Below, in pieces: positions 37,063 to 45,469 of a stretch of DNA of 64,000 nt. The DNA lies in assembly GCF_902859585.1 (NCBI RefSeq), contig NZ_CADIJM010000002.1:62001-126000 (forward strand), given 5' to 3'. Under the pieces are notes generated by a model, which made no database searches, had not been told where the DNA came from, and worked only from the letters and a program-made list of their open reading frames with translations. How positions within the stretch are numbered: the first letter of the stretch is position 1; each line of letters opens with the position of its first letter. Made by a program: the position numbers and the translations under genes. This DNA is from Achromobacter animicus (GTDB taxonomy: Bacteria > Pseudomonadota > Gammaproteobacteria > Burkholderiales > Burkholderiaceae_B).

Positions 37063-39116
37063 ATCCCCCTCTGATAACCGAGCGAGTGGACGCCAAGTCC
37101 GATCTTCAGCAAGTTCAAGCGCAGTTGGAGGAAATCGTTGCGGCATCGGGGCGGGTTCAAGTCGCTCAGGACAACCTGGCGCGGGCCAAGCAGCTTGCCC
37201 GCGATCACATGGAAGACTCGAAGGTCCGCTTCCTCCTGCTCCGCCTGCAGGAGTCGGCGGGTCTGAACGAGGGCATGGCCGAGCAGTGGGCCACGCTGCT
37301 CGAGGAGTGCCCGGATGACCTGCAGATCGTGCGCTACTGCGCGACGCGGCTGGTGAAGGAACGGCACCTGGACGAAGCCATGGCGCTGGTCGACCGTCAC
37401 CTGCCGGCCGAGACGACGAATCCGGACCGCCTGTTTGCGCGGGCGAAGCTGCTGAGCGACATCCGCGCGCACGAGCAGTCGGACGCGCTGTTCCGGCGTC
37501 TGATCTCGCAGCACACGGATCGCAACATGCGCGTGGAGTTCGCCAAGCGCCTGCGCAAGCGCGGCCTCCTGGCCGACGCGTGGGACGCGATCGCGCCCGT
37601 GGCCAAGCACCTGACGCCCGGCAGCAAGGCGGCCGAACTGGCCGAGGGGCTGGCCAGTGACTACGCGTTCTACCAGCGCTTCGAATCCGAAGAGGGGCTG
37701 GCGGGCAAGGACGTGCGCATCGTGTCGATGAAGCACGCGATCCTGCACTTTCGCAACCGCAAGATTGCGGAAAACACGCCGGAAAAGCCGGTGTCGGTGG
37801 CGCTGGTCACCGGCAGCCTGGGACCGGGTGGCGCCGAGCGCCAGCTGACCCGCCTGGCGGGCGAGCTGACCCGCCTGGCCGCGTCCCCGGAACTGCAGCC
37901 GCCCGACATCCTGATGCGGCCCAAGAAGGTCGAGGTGCTGGTCAAGCAGCACACCGAGCCCTCCGGGTCGCCCAAGAAACAGGACGACTTCTTCCTGCCG
38001 GTGCTCATCAAGGCGCAGATTCCGGTCACGGAGATCAACCGCCTGCCGGCCATCTCGGTGGCGCACCAATCAGTGCCCGAAGGCAACCTGGGCCGCCTGC
38101 TGGAACAGCTGCCTCCGCCGGTTCACTATGGCGTGACGCGGCTGGCGCCGGTGTTGCGCGCCAACCGTTTCGACGTGGTCAGCCTGTGGCAGGACGGCAC
38201 GTGCCTCTTTGGCGCCCTGGCGGCGCTGTTGGCCGGCACGCCGACGATCCACCTGGTGTTCCGCGGCCTGCCGCCGAACATCCGCAAGGACCGTTTCCGC
38301 GAAGAGTATCCCGAGCTGTTTCAGGCGCTGGCCCTGGTGCCGGGCGTGGTGTTCGTGAGCAACAGCCGCAAGGCCGCGGAAGCGTACGCCGAGTGGCTGG
38401 ACCTGCCGCTGGAACGCTTCCACATCCTGTACAACGGCGTGCCGGATCTGGCGACCGATGCCTCGGACGCCGACAAAGCCAAGTGGGAAGCCTTCCACGA
38501 GCGCACCAAGGACGCCACCGAGACGATCGGCGGCGTGTTCCGCCTGGAGCCGGACAAGCGTCCGCAGCTCTTCATCAAGTTGGCGGCGCTTTACCTGAAG
38601 GAACGGCCCCAGGCGCGCTTTTTCCTCGTGGGCGACGGACGCCTGCGCGAGAACATCGAGGCGCTGGCGCTGGAGCACGACGTGCTGGAGCGCCTGTTGC
38701 TGGTGGGGCTGTCGAATCACGTGGGCTTCTGGTATTCGAAGATGGACGCCAGCGTGCTGTTGTCGCGCTACGAAGGCCTGCCGAATGTGCTGATCGAGGC
38801 CCAGTTGCTGGGCGTGCCGGTGATTTCCACGCCGGCCGGCGGCGCGGAAGAGTGCTTTGTCGAGGACGAGACGGGCCACCTGCTCAGCTGCGTGGATCAT
38901 CCCGACATGCACGAGGCCTGCGAGAAGGTCCTGAACATGGTGGACCAGGTGCGCAGCAATGCGGACATGCGAGCAAATAGCCGCCAGCGGGCGCAGAAGC
39001 TGTTCTCGCTGGACGCGATGCTCACGAAGTTCATGAGCATCTGCATGCCCGCCATGACCGAGTCCGAGAACGACGAGCGCATTGACGTTGCGCCCAAGCG
39101 CCTGATGCAGGCGTGA
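37059..39116 (+). CDS. tviE: Vi polymer glycosyltransferase TviE
   Basis: A 685-residue protein with a helical, TPR-like N-terminal part (residues 1-240) and a GT4-type (GT-B) catalytic part. The donor side has LVTGSLGPGGAERQL and the retaining-transferase EX7E motif E572-GLPNVLI-E580 followed by TPAGGAEECF. It should polymerise the N-acetylgalactosaminuronic acid backbone in the cytoplasm. It is about 100 residues longer than Salmonella TviE as I remember it, owing to the N-terminal extension. Translationally coupled to tviD. Confidence 0.88.
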   Translation: MNPPLITERVDAKSDLQQVQAQLEEIVAASGRVQVAQDNLARAKQLARDHMEDSKVRFLLLRLQESAGLNEGMAEQWATLLEECPDDLQIVRYCATRLVKERHLDEAMALVDRHLPAETTNPDRLFARAKLLSDIRAHEQSDALFRRLISQHTDRNMRVEFAKRLRKRGLLADAWDAIAPVAKHLTPGSKAAELAEGLASDYAFYQRFESEEGLAGKDVRIVSMKHAILHFRNRKIAENTPEKPVSVALVTGSLGPGGAERQLTRLAGELTRLAASPELQPPDILMRPKKVEVLVKQHTEPSGSPKKQDDFFLPVLIKAQIPVTEINRLPAISVAHQSVPEGNLGRLLEQLPPPVHYGVTRLAPVLRANRFDVVSLWQDGTCLFGALAALLAGTPTIHLVFRGLPPNIRKDRFREEYPELFQALALVPGVVFVSNSRKAAEAYAEWLDLPLERFHILYNGVPDLATDASDADKAKWEAFHERTKDATETIGGVFRLEPDKRPQLFIKLAALYLKERPQARFFLVGDGRLRENIEALALEHDVLERLLLVGLSNHVGFWYSKMDASVLLSRYEGLPNVLIEAQLLGVPVISTPAGGAEECFVEDETGHLLSCVDHPDMHEACEKVLNMVDQVRSNADMRANSRQRAQKLFSLDAMLTKFMSICMPAMTESENDERIDVAPKRLMQA

Positions 39117-39159
39117 CGGGTAGTTGCTCTTTTTAAAAGTGCTGAAGTTGAAGGAACCT

Positions 39160-40317
39160 ATGCTAATGAACGTCCCGGCCCTGGGCGCGCGGCGCCATGC
39201 GACGCTTGCCATGCTGCTGCTTGCAGCGCTGACACTCACGGGTTGCCAGCTCCCACGGTCCGGCCCGATGCTTAGCGAAATGACAGGGGCTCACGATGAC
39301 AAGGACGTCATCGTGATGCCCGTGTCGCGCGAACTCGCGCGAAAGAGCCGGGTGCCTGATGTGGCGGACTTTCCGGTGCGCTACCGCGATCTGACGCAGG
39401 CGGGTTTCGACAAGCTGGTGCCGGGTGACGGCATCAACGTGAAAGTGTGGGAACGCGGCGGTCTCGGCGTGTTCGCCGCGGACCCGTCGGGCGTCAGTGA
39501 TCTGGGTAACCAGGACATCGACAGTGCCGGCAACGTTACGTTTCCCATCATCGGGAAGTTCCGCGCCGAGGGCCTGACGCTCGGCAAGTTGCATGACGCC
39601 ATCGTGGCGCGCCTGAGCAAGCTCGTGGTCGGCGCCGACGTCAGCGTCACGCGCGCGGCCGACGCGCGCGGGCAGATGGTGACGGTGCAGGGCAACCTGA
39701 CCAAGCCCGGCATGTATCCCATCACGCAGACCGCCCAGCGCCTGAGCAGCGCGCTGGCGCAGGCCGCGCCCGTGCAGACCAACCCCGAACAGCTCATCAT
39801 CAGCCTGCGCCGCGACAGCCAGGTGGCCTCGGTGCGGCTGGCCGACATCTACCGCAACCAGAACAACGACATCCTGTTGCGCTCGGGCGATGTGATCACC
39901 GCCTACGACGCCAAGGAATTCCTGACCGTGCTCGGCGCGGCCGGCCAGCAGGGCCGCGTGGAAATCAGCAAACGCAATTACAGCGTGCTGGACGCGCTGG
40001 CGGACTCGCGCGGCCTGGACGACAAGCTGGCCGATCCGCGCTCGGTGTTCCTGTTCACGCCCGCGCAAGCGGGGGCCGAAGGCAAGCCGGACTTGCTGCC
40101 CGTCGTGTACCAGTTCGACCTCACGCGGCCGGAGCAGGTGGCGCTGGCCCGCGAGTTCACGGTGCATGAAGGACAGGCCATCTACATCTCGGACGCGCCG
40201 TTCACGCAGGTGCAGAAGGTGCTGTCGGCCTTCCGCGTCACGATGAGCGCCGGCTTCAGCGCCACGCGAGCCATCGACAGCGATTCGGGCGGCGGTTCGA
40301 CCGGCGTTGCCCAATAA
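39160..40317 (+). CDS. vexA: Capsule export outer-membrane lipoprotein VexA (OPX family)
   Basis: An outer-membrane polysaccharide export protein of about 385 residues. It has a lipoprotein signal (AALTLTGCQ), a Poly_export domain (residues about 85-180; LVPGDGINVKVWERGG, VTFPIIGKFRAEGLTL) and SLBB-type repeats after it (VTVQGNLTKPGMYPI and VLGAAGQQGRVEI). It would form the channel through periplasm and outer membrane together with VexD. AAGGAA at 39151 serves ATG 39160 or the ATG two codons later. Confidence 0.93.
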   Translation: MLMNVPALGARRHATLAMLLLAALTLTGCQLPRSGPMLSEMTGAHDDKDVIVMPVSRELARKSRVPDVADFPVRYRDLTQAGFDKLVPGDGINVKVWERGGLGVFAADPSGVSDLGNQDIDSAGNVTFPIIGKFRAEGLTLGKLHDAIVARLSKLVVGADVSVTRAADARGQMVTVQGNLTKPGMYPITQTAQRLSSALAQAAPVQTNPEQLIISLRRDSQVASVRLADIYRNQNNDILLRSGDVITAYDAKEFLTVLGAAGQQGRVEISKRNYSVLDALADSRGLDDKLADPRSVFLFTPAQAGAEGKPDLLPVVYQFDLTRPEQVALAREFTVHEGQAIYISDAPFTQVQKVLSAFRVTMSAGFSATRAIDSDSGGGSTGVAQ

Positions 40318-40324
40318 CGCGTCC

Positions 40325-41662
40325 ATGAGCAACGAGGATCGGATAAAGGGCTGGCGCTCGCGCCGGAAGGACAACAGCTACACGGTGGGGTCTGGCGTCG
40401 CCAACTGGCGGCTGGATCCGGCCGCGCTGTTCGAAGCCAAGGCCCCGCCGGGCGTGCTGTTCAAGCCGCTGCTAGCCCGCCTGCAGGGCGAGCCGCACGA
40501 CTCCGTCGCGGCGCGGCGGGCGGTGTACGAGGCCGTGCAGGCGGAGCTGGACGCCGAGATCGTGCGCAGCCAGGTCGACGAGACCCTGGCGGACTTCTCC
40601 CGGCGGCGCCTGCGCATCATCGTGCGCCTGCTGGAGCAGGACATCCGCGCGGGCGTCGAGGTGTTTGCGCCGGGCTACATGCCGGCCAAGCTGGTGGCCG
40701 AGGATGAGCGGCTGGCGGTCGCGCATGCCCGCCGCGTGGAACGTCGCAAGCAGGAAGAGGCGCGTGAAGCGCGCCGCCATGCGTCACGCAACGACATCGC
40801 GCTGGAGATCGAGGTTGCGCAGAGCGAAGCGGGTGATCTCGCGATCCTGCGCGACCGGCTGCGCTCCCTGCATAAGGGGCATTCGGAGGACACCGCCGGC
40901 CATCGGCCGATCGGCCGCACGCTGATGGCGATGTTCATCTACCAGCTGCGCGTGATGCACGGCGAAAGCCGCATCGCGCTGGTGTGGGCGCTGGTCGGCC
41001 CTGTCGTGCTGCTGACCCTGATTTCGTCGCTGTACATCCTGATGGGCACGCACTACATCCTGGGAATGGACGTGCAGACGTTCTCGCTGTTGGGCGCGAC
41101 GACCTGGATCATGTTCCGTCAGATCGCGTTCCGCAGCAGTACGGCGTATGTCTCGGCACGCGGCCTGCTGAATTTCCAGGGCGTCACGCCGCTGATGTGC
41201 GCGCTGGTGCAGGCCATGATCTACGTATCGGTGTATGTGGTGGTGTTTGGGGTGCTGATCACCGGGGGCCATGCGATCGGGCTCATCACGCTGCCCAAGA
41301 GCTGGGCCGGCTTCATTCTTTTTGTGGTCCTGATGGGCGTGGCGGGCGCGGCGATGGGGGTGCTGTTCGGGTCGATTGCGACCTACTGGCACTTCTTCCT
41401 GCGGCTGGCGCCGATCATCGAGCGCTTCCTGCAGATTTTCGCGGCGGTGTTCTTCGTGTCGGAGCAGTTTCCCGAGCAATTGCGGCCGTGGATGCTGTGG
41501 TCGCCTCTGGCGCACGGCATGCAGTTGCTGCGCTCGGCGTACTTCCATGCGTACGAGTCGCACGATGCCAGCCTGGGTTACTTCCTGACCTCGCTGGTGT
41601 TCATGATGGTGATCGCGCTGGTGGCAGAGCGCCTGGCCCGTCCCAACGTTCAGCCAATGTGA
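40325..41662 (+). CDS. vexB: Capsule ABC exporter permease VexB with large N-terminal extension
   Basis: The C-terminal 250 residues form a six-helix ABC-2-type permease like KpsM/VexB (RVMHGESRIALVWALVGPV, then the helices to residue 440). In front of it is an extra soluble region of about 195 residues, rich in Arg, Glu and Ala and partly coiled coil (RRVERRKQEEAREARRHA). Known VexB/KpsM proteins have about 260 residues, so this extension is unusual. The protein forms the inner-membrane path for the capsule chain with VexC. ATG 40325 lies eight bases after the vexA stop. Confidence 0.9.
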   Translation: MSNEDRIKGWRSRRKDNSYTVGSGVANWRLDPAALFEAKAPPGVLFKPLLARLQGEPHDSVAARRAVYEAVQAELDAEIVRSQVDETLADFSRRRLRIIVRLLEQDIRAGVEVFAPGYMPAKLVAEDERLAVAHARRVERRKQEEAREARRHASRNDIALEIEVAQSEAGDLAILRDRLRSLHKGHSEDTAGHRPIGRTLMAMFIYQLRVMHGESRIALVWALVGPVVLLTLISSLYILMGTHYILGMDVQTFSLLGATTWIMFRQIAFRSSTAYVSARGLLNFQGVTPLMCALVQAMIYVSVYVVVFGVLITGGHAIGLITLPKSWAGFILFVVLMGVAGAAMGVLFGSIATYWHFFLRLAPIIERFLQIFAAVFFVSEQFPEQLRPWMLWSPLAHGMQLLRSAYFHAYESHDASLGYFLTSLVFMMVIALVAERLARPNVQPM

Positions 41663-41673
41663 GGGTGAAAAAG

Positions 41674-42390
41674 ATGATCCATCTCAATGGCGTAACCGAC
41701 GAACCCTATTCCTTCGGCAGCAGGCAGCCGCTGCTGGCCAACGCTACGCTCGACATCCCGGCGGGGCGCTATGCGCTGCTGTCGCCCGCGCCGGAGATGC
41801 ACCGCCAGCTGGTGGACGTGCTGTGCTGTCTGCGTCCGCCGCGGCAGGGCTTCGTCAAGCACGACGGCAATGTGTCGTGGGCGATCGGCCGGCAGGGCTT
41901 CATCCGCGGCAAGGCCAGCGGGCTGTCCATGATCGATTTCGTCAGCGAAATGTACGAGATCGACCCCGACGCCACGTATGAACTGGTCGCGGACCTGATC
42001 AGCGATCCGAAGATGCTGGCCAAGCCCATGGAGCATTGGCCGCTTTATGTGCGGCAGGAGTTTTCGTTCGCGCTGGCGCTGGCGCCCGCGTTCGATGTCT
42101 ACGTGATCGAAGGGAGCATCCCCTTCGAGCCCTGCCGTTTCACCCGGCTCTGGCTGGCGCTTTTTGAAGAGCGCCTGGTCGGCCGGACACTCATTTTTTC
42201 CAGTTATCGCCAGAATCAGTTGGCGGATTATTGCTTCAAAGGCTTGATCTATGAACGAAGCGCGCTCAGCATCGACGACGACCTCGACCAGTGCCTCCGC
42301 AGGTATCCCCCGCGACGATCACGGAGCGACTCCGGCACAGGCGACGACGTCCTCGGAGGCGGCTTCGACGAAGGCCAACTCGGGTTCTGA
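41674..42390 (+). CDS. vexC: VexC, ABC-exporter nucleotide-binding subunit lacking all catalytic motifs
   Basis: The 238-residue product aligns along its whole length with KpsT/VexC ATPases (MIHLNGVT, LDIPAGRYALL, the SWAIGRQGFIRGKASG region), but the ATPase motifs are gone. Where the P-loop should be it reads SPAPEMHRQ (37-45). The signature stretch is WPLYVR (122-127), Walker B is DVYVIEG without the catalytic Glu (141-147), and the switch-His position reads FSSY (175-178). The frame is intact and codon use normal, so this is not a decayed pseudogene by appearance. It cannot be expected to bind and hydrolyse ATP in the usual way. The last 46 codons overlap vexD. Confidence 0.85.
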   Translation: MIHLNGVTDEPYSFGSRQPLLANATLDIPAGRYALLSPAPEMHRQLVDVLCCLRPPRQGFVKHDGNVSWAIGRQGFIRGKASGLSMIDFVSEMYEIDPDATYELVADLISDPKMLAKPMEHWPLYVRQEFSFALALAPAFDVYVIEGSIPFEPCRFTRLWLALFEERLVGRTLIFSSYRQNQLADYCFKGLIYERSALSIDDDLDQCLRRYPPRRSRSDSGTGDDVLGGGFDEGQLGF

Positions 42391-43543
42391 CGGCGGCTCC
42401 GAGATCGAACGCCGCCGCCGCGAACGGCAGTCGGCCCTGCGCGAGCGCCGCCGCCATCGCTGGATCAACGCGGTGATCGTACTGGTGCCGGTGGTGCTGG
42501 CGGTGATCTACCTGTTGATCGTCGCCACGCCGCGCTATGAGGCGGAGTCGCGGTTCTTCGTGCAGTCGGCGTCCGGCCAGCAGGGCGGTGGCGGCGCAGC
42601 CGCCAGTCTGCTCACGACGGGCAACTCGGGCGGCATGCTCGGCGGATTTGTCGATGGCTGGGCAGTTGCGGACTTTCTGAAGTCGCGCGACAGCATGCAG
42701 CAGCTGGACAAGAAGGTCGGTCTGCGCCGCTATCTGATGAACGATGGGCTGGACCCGTTCAACCGCCTGGCCGAGGATTCCAGCGAAGACGATCTGTACC
42801 GCGCCTATCAGGCGTCGGTGCACGTGTCGTTCAACGCGCTGGAGCAGATCGACGTGCTGCGCGTCAGCGCGTTCTCGTCGGAAGACGCGGCCACGCTGTC
42901 CCGGGAGCTGATCGGCCTGGCCGAGCAGTTCGTCAGTTCGATGAACGAGAAGGGCGTGGCGGACAAGCTGAAGGTGAGCGAAGAGTCGGTCAAGTTTGCC
43001 GAGGAAAAGGCGCTGGCGGCGCGCGATGCGCTGACGACGTGGCGCACCAAGCACGGCAACATCGACCCCAGCGCGACGGTGTCGATGCTGCTGAACCTGT
43101 CCAGCCAGCTTGAAGGCGAGCTGAGCACCGCGCAGATCAATCTGGACAAGATCCGCGCGCTGGATAACAAGGACCATTTCATGCTCAAGCCTGCGCAGAT
43201 GCAGGTGACGGCCCTGAAAAAGCGGCTGGCATCCGTGCGTCAGCGCCTGAGCGGCGACGGCAACACGGAAGCCAAGCAACTGAAGGAATATGAGGCGCTG
43301 CGCAATGCCCAGGTGTTTGCGGATTCCAACCTGACGCTGGCGCAGCAGTCGTACCAGCAGGCGATGACGGACGCGCTGCGCCTGCAGCGGTATCTGTCGA
43401 TCATCGCGCAGCCGGTGCCGACGGATCGGCCCAGCAGCCCGCGCACCGGCATCCTGCTGTTGCAAGCGCTGGCACTGGGATTTGTGCTCATGTTCATCGC
43501 TCGCGTCGCGATGGCTTTGTTGAGGGGGCTGCGTCATGGTTGA
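42251..43543 (+). CDS. vexD: Capsule export inner-membrane protein VexD (KpsE/PCP-3 type)
   Basis: A 430-residue polysaccharide co-polymerase-type protein: a Ser/Thr/Ala-rich then very basic cytoplasmic N-terminus (1-68), a first transmembrane helix (about 72-92), a periplasmic coiled-coil region (about 230-390) and a second helix near 405-425. It bridges VexBC and VexA. ATG 42251 has AAAGG about nine bases before it and no in-frame start codon exists between it and the first helix, so the 140-bp overlap with vexC seems genuine. It overlaps vexE by eight bases. Confidence 0.88.
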   Translation: MNEARSASTTTSTSASAGIPRDDHGATPAQATTSSEAASTKANSGSDGGSEIERRRRERQSALRERRRHRWINAVIVLVPVVLAVIYLLIVATPRYEAESRFFVQSASGQQGGGGAAASLLTTGNSGGMLGGFVDGWAVADFLKSRDSMQQLDKKVGLRRYLMNDGLDPFNRLAEDSSEDDLYRAYQASVHVSFNALEQIDVLRVSAFSSEDAATLSRELIGLAEQFVSSMNEKGVADKLKVSEESVKFAEEKALAARDALTTWRTKHGNIDPSATVSMLLNLSSQLEGELSTAQINLDKIRALDNKDHFMLKPAQMQVTALKKRLASVRQRLSGDGNTEAKQLKEYEALRNAQVFADSNLTLAQQSYQQAMTDALRLQRYLSIIAQPVPTDRPSSPRTGILLLQALALGFVLMFIARVAMALLRGLRHG

Positions 43544-45449
43544 TACGGTCATCGAAAGCCGCCGGCCGGACGCCGGCGCCGAACCGCAGGACGCCACGGC
43601 GCGCCTGCGCGAGGTCATCGGACAGATCCGCGCGTCGGCAGACCCGGCGAGCGGCATGACCGCGCTGGAACCGGCGCTGCGCCCGGCCAAGGACGGCTGG
43701 CGCGAGGTCCGGCGGCTGCTGGTCTCGCCCGACGTGAAGGAGGGCAAGCTGGCCTCTGCCATCGCGGCGCTGGAAACGCTTGTTGCGGTGTATCCCGCGC
43801 GGGTGGACGACAGGCGCCTGCTCGCCAGTCTGCTCGGCCGCCTGGAGCAGTGGGACAGGGCGATCGCCGAAGCCGATGCCGCCGCCGGCATCGAGCCCGG
43901 CAATGCGTCGCTGCATGCCGCGCGCATCCAGATGCGTGTGCAGGCGGGACGCGTGCCCGAGGCGGCGGAAGTCGCCCGCACGACCCTCCCGCTGGCGCAG
44001 AGCGCGCCCGAAGACGCTTATGCGTGGATGATGGCCTTCGTGCGCAATGGGGACGTCGCCGAAGCCTCTGGCATCGCGGCGTCGCTGGATCCGGACAAGC
44101 TGCCCAATGAACGCGTGGCGACGATGGCGGTACGCGCATTGCTGGCCGACGGCCGCACTGCGGCTGCAATCCGTCTGGGCGACGGCGCGCTGCGCGCGGG
44201 CCAGGATTGCGCGGCGCTGCGATCGTCGCTGGGACTGGCGCATCTGCGGCGCGGCACCGAAGACGATCGCAAGACCCATGCGCTGACGCACTTCGAGGCC
44301 GGCCTGCAGGCCGCGCCCGACGATGTGCGGCTGCTGACGCTGCACGGCGAAACCCTGCTGCGCGCCGGACGCTACAAGGATTCCGTGGCACCGTTGGCGC
44401 GCGCCATCGAACTGGCGCCGGATCTTGAGCAGACGCGAGGCCTGTATGCCCGCGCGCTGCGCTACACCTTGCAGTACGACGCGGCGGCCGAACAGATGAT
44501 GTTCCTGCTGAAGAAGTCGCCGGACAACTTGCTGTGGCAGCGGTCCGCCATTGGCGCGCTGTCGCAGGCCGGGCGCAAGGACGAGGCCGAGGCGCTGTTC
44601 GAGCAATACGTCGCCAAGCGTGGCGCGCGGCTGCCGGAGACCTTCCAGGAAGCGTTGGCGCGCATGGAAGAACAGCTCGACACCGCGCCGATTCCGCAGG
44701 CGCGGCTGGACTGGGCCTGGTCGATGCGCGGCGACACCAGCATCGATCGCGCCACGTGGGAACGCCGCGCGCGTTGGGGCCACATGATCGACCATCTGCT
44801 GTTCGACTGGCTCGAATGCCGCGAGGAGCGCGTCGAAGAAGCGATGGCCATGCTGGGTGAGCTCGATACCGGCGAGCGCTTCTTCGCGCCGCTGCTTGCC
44901 GCCGGCCGCGGCGTCGTGGTCGCCACCGCCCACGTCGGGCCGATGTATGCGGGCCTGATGGCGCTGGAACTGGTCGGCATTCCGTCGCGCTGGCTGGCGT
45001 CGGCGCCCAGCATCGCCCGCAGCAGTTACGCCGAGGCGCTGATCTCGACGGCCGACCAGACCGAGGCGCAGGTCGCCAAGGCCTGCATGCGCGCGATCAA
45101 CTCGGGCTTTGTGCTGTGCCTGGCCATCGACGGCGCGGCGAATCCCGCCGCGCCGCGCACGACCTTCGAAGGCCAGGACGTCACGTATTCCGGATTCGCG
45201 GCGCATCTGGCGCACCGGATGGGTGTGCCGTCGGTGTTCTACGCGCCCCGCTGGGAGAACGGGCAGGTGGCCTACACGCTGGAAATGCTGCCGGCCGCCA
45301 ATCCCGGCGAGGACGCGGACGCGTACGCGCTGCGCTGGCAAAAGGCGTACTTTGAACGGCTGCGCGAGCATCTTGCCGGCCCGCCGGAGAACCTGCGGTT
45401 AAGCGGCGGCATCTGGCGCCATGTGACGGCGGCGGATCCGTCCGCGTGA
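43536..45449 (+). CDS. vexE: VexE, lipid-terminus acyltransferase with N-terminal TPR region
   Basis: The 637-residue protein has TPR-like repeats in residues 30-400 (for example ALTHFEAGLQAAPDDVRLL) and a C-terminal domain of the LpxL/HtrB acyltransferase fold (about 400-620; GVVVATAHVGPMYAGLMAL, FVLCLAIDGAANP). VexE of Salmonella is thought to acylate the reducing-end sugar of Vi to make its lipid anchor. The LpxL HX4(D/E) motif is only partly kept: the His in TAHVGPMY is followed five residues later by Tyr. The overlapping starts and stops with vexD and vexL indicate tight coupling. Confidence 0.8.
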   Translation: MVDTVIESRRPDAGAEPQDATARLREVIGQIRASADPASGMTALEPALRPAKDGWREVRRLLVSPDVKEGKLASAIAALETLVAVYPARVDDRRLLASLLGRLEQWDRAIAEADAAAGIEPGNASLHAARIQMRVQAGRVPEAAEVARTTLPLAQSAPEDAYAWMMAFVRNGDVAEASGIAASLDPDKLPNERVATMAVRALLADGRTAAAIRLGDGALRAGQDCAALRSSLGLAHLRRGTEDDRKTHALTHFEAGLQAAPDDVRLLTLHGETLLRAGRYKDSVAPLARAIELAPDLEQTRGLYARALRYTLQYDAAAEQMMFLLKKSPDNLLWQRSAIGALSQAGRKDEAEALFEQYVAKRGARLPETFQEALARMEEQLDTAPIPQARLDWAWSMRGDTSIDRATWERRARWGHMIDHLLFDWLECREERVEEAMAMLGELDTGERFFAPLLAAGRGVVVATAHVGPMYAGLMALELVGIPSRWLASAPSIARSSYAEALISTADQTEAQVAKACMRAINSGFVLCLAIDGAANPAAPRTTFEGQDVTYSGFAAHLAHRMGVPSVFYAPRWENGQVAYTLEMLPAANPGEDADAYALRWQKAYFERLREHLAGPPENLRLSGGIWRHVTAADPSA

Positions 45450-45469
45450 AATTTGAGGGAGCGGTTGCG

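Noticed and set aside
34564-37146. 860-codon minus-strand frame opposite tviD
   Set aside because: Antisense shadow of tviD with His/Gln/Arg-rich low-complexity product and no recognisable motif.
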